Shown here: one piece after another, positions 62,659 to 64,000 of the stretch
How the letters are laid out: every line of letters starts with the position of its first letter
How positions within the stretch are numbered: position 1 is the stretch's first letter
Origin: Torreya grandis
Lineage: Eukaryota > Streptophyta > Pinopsida > Cupressales > Taxaceae
Reading direction: 5' to 3'
DNA: 64,000 bases
NCBI GenBank assembly: GCA_037957365.1
Contig: JARHVA010000006.1
Span: 6,387,001-6,451,000, forward strand
Notes under the pieces: generated by a model
Seen by the model: only the letters and a program-made list of their open reading frames with translations
What the model was told of the DNA's origin: nothing
The model's database searches: none
Position numbers and translations under genes: made by a program

Positions 62659-63660
62659 CTACTCACCCAATATAAAGAAGATGCCAATGAGCTTGCAAGT
62701 CAACATACCATGCTAGGATTAACCTCATGCACTCACCTGAGGAGCATAACATGAACTGATCTCTATTAATTGTAATGCATGATGGTGGTTAGGAAACTCT
62801 ATCTTACTCTTAGGTGCTTGAGTTACTATGTTTAGTCATTGTAACTACCAACATTAGTCTAGAGTTGGTCATTTGATGAATTCATATAATACATATAACT
62901 ATTATCATAAAAGTAAAGTTAACATTATAGAGTTCAATCCATCATGATTTTTAGTTAAATCATTTTATTGCTTTCATTAAATAAGGTTATGAGATGCTTC
63001 CTTTATTACATTATCTCTTCAGTTCTATATTGATAGCCATTTCACAATTACATCTAATAGGATCAACAACATATCTATCAATGAATTTATCAGCTCTAAC
63101 CATGGCAAAAATAACACTTTCTAATAAATTTAAGGGGTATTTGTACACAAGTATGTCCCTCACCTTAGGTTACATCAATAACACAAAATTAATGACTAAC
63201 CCATAACCATTAACAATAATAAGTCTTAGAGATCCATTACAATTAATTCCTATTGCCTTAGGCCTAACTGCCCCTATATACCCTCTCTATGATGGATTTT
63301 TGTGTTTGTGTTCCTCGTCTTTCATGGATTTATGCTATATTTATAGTCTCATTAATCTTCATTGCTTCTACAAACCACTTTGTAACCATTTCTGCTCCTT
63401 ACGCTCTTATCCTAGCCTTATGCTTCTCTGATTCTTACATCATCTACTCACTTTACATTTCCTTATCTTTCATGACTCACCCTTTCATTCTAAGGTCTTT
63501 CACACTATTCTTCAATATTTGTCTCTCATGCCATTCTCTTTTATGCCATCCTTTCCCGATCCATGGTACTCTATATTTTTCACATGCCCTTACTCTTGCA
63601 CACCATCTTACCAAAATACTTGAGTGTTTTATTACAAAAATTAGGGTCCAACATCACCCC
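62659..63660. other. No recognised gene
   Basis: Sequence right of element D, possibly the continuation of H2, though I could not match it to H1 or B. The plus-strand open frame at 63289-63675 is rich in Phe, Leu, Ile and Ser and lies opposite broken reverse-strand frames; no domain is visible. Confidence 0.35.
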
Positions 63661-63666
63661 ATACTA

Positions 63667-64000
63667 ATTCAATAGTCCATCCCAGAATATGCTTTAGTTT
63701 CCTTAGCTAACAAAAATTTGGGATCCACCTCTTTTACTTTGTGTTTGAGTTCCTCCCGTTGGTTGAGGTTTGCCTAAAGATTGGAAGTAATAACTTCCAC
63801 TTCACCTTTAAATCTCTTCAACTCTTCAGGAAACTCCATAAATGCATCATCTTGAGTTTTCAAAGTTTCAAGATGAGAAATTGTAGTCTTGTGAGTGTCT
63901 TCAAGGTCCCTAACCTCTGCTAAAACTTGTCCTCAAAGTGTTGAGAAACTAACATTCAACTGTTGTTGATGGGTGCTTATGTGTGCTTCCAGATCTTCAA
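63667..64000 (-). pseudogene. Coiled-coil-like reverse fragment, family unknown
   Basis: Reading in from the right edge, the reverse strand gives EDLEAHISTHQQQLNV, then LAEVRDLEDTHKTTISHLET, then FPEELKRFKGEVEV and LNQREELKHKVKEVD, with two internal stops, ending at GMDY-stop near 63667. The spacing of Leu/Ile/Val suggests a coiled coil. It is cut by the window edge. It could be a decayed host gene or transposon protein; I cannot tell. Confidence 0.45.

Noticed and set aside
63289..63675. 128-codon hydrophobic open frame
   Set aside because: Composition is that of a pyrimidine-rich strand, no domain or start context supports it, and neighbouring sequence shows no gene structure.

Overview
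This window looks like intergenic DNA from a large, transposon-filled seed-plant genome. It is AT-rich and poor in CpG, has no recognisable intact host gene, and is packed with nested, decayed LTR retrotransposons. The gag style near position 1.8 kb and the DUF4283-type LINE ORF1 resemble those of gymnosperms, so a conifer-like source is my best guess; this is an inference, not a proof. I see no rRNA, tRNA or prokaryotic system.

Layout. 1-2.1 kb is a reverse-strand Ty3/gypsy gag-protease-RT remnant (element G) with its primer-binding site (PBS) and the start of its 5' LTR. An ORF1-only LINE (about 4.44-6.97 kb) sits in a (TA)n tract of that LTR region. At 8.7-11.45 kb are the 3' domain and 3' LTR of a forward element (H1), including a striking array of seven 33-nt stem-loops. 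11.5-13.3 kb is a copia-like tail with polypurine tract (PPT) and LTR. 13.5-22 kb is repeat-rich decayed DNA ending in a second copia-like PPT and LTR (22.09 kb). 22.6-25.7 kb and beyond is a reverse gag-bearing element (F) with PBS and LTR.

Three elements have both LTRs and near-matching 5-bp target duplications: A (28797-37008, reverse), B (42855-48759, reverse) and D (53610-62653, forward). A splits an unrecognised coding-like stretch. B lies in the 5' end of another reverse element, C (about 37.7-42.85 kb). D lies inside H2 (LTR from 49031, gag 50.5-52.1 kb). The order of insertion can therefore be read from the nesting.

B, C, D, H1 and H2 form a related group. Most share a conserved LTR core, a conserved non-coding 3' domain or a GGGGGCAT motif, and B, C, D and H2 carry gag with a CxYHxxxxH-type zinc knuckle. 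I recognised gag six times in such elements (A, B, C, D, F, H2) but reverse transcriptase only once (G). This suggests gag-only, non-autonomous elements mobilised in trans. Reading frames are broken by many TAG stops and Cys-to-Tyr changes, as expected from deamination of methylated cytosine.
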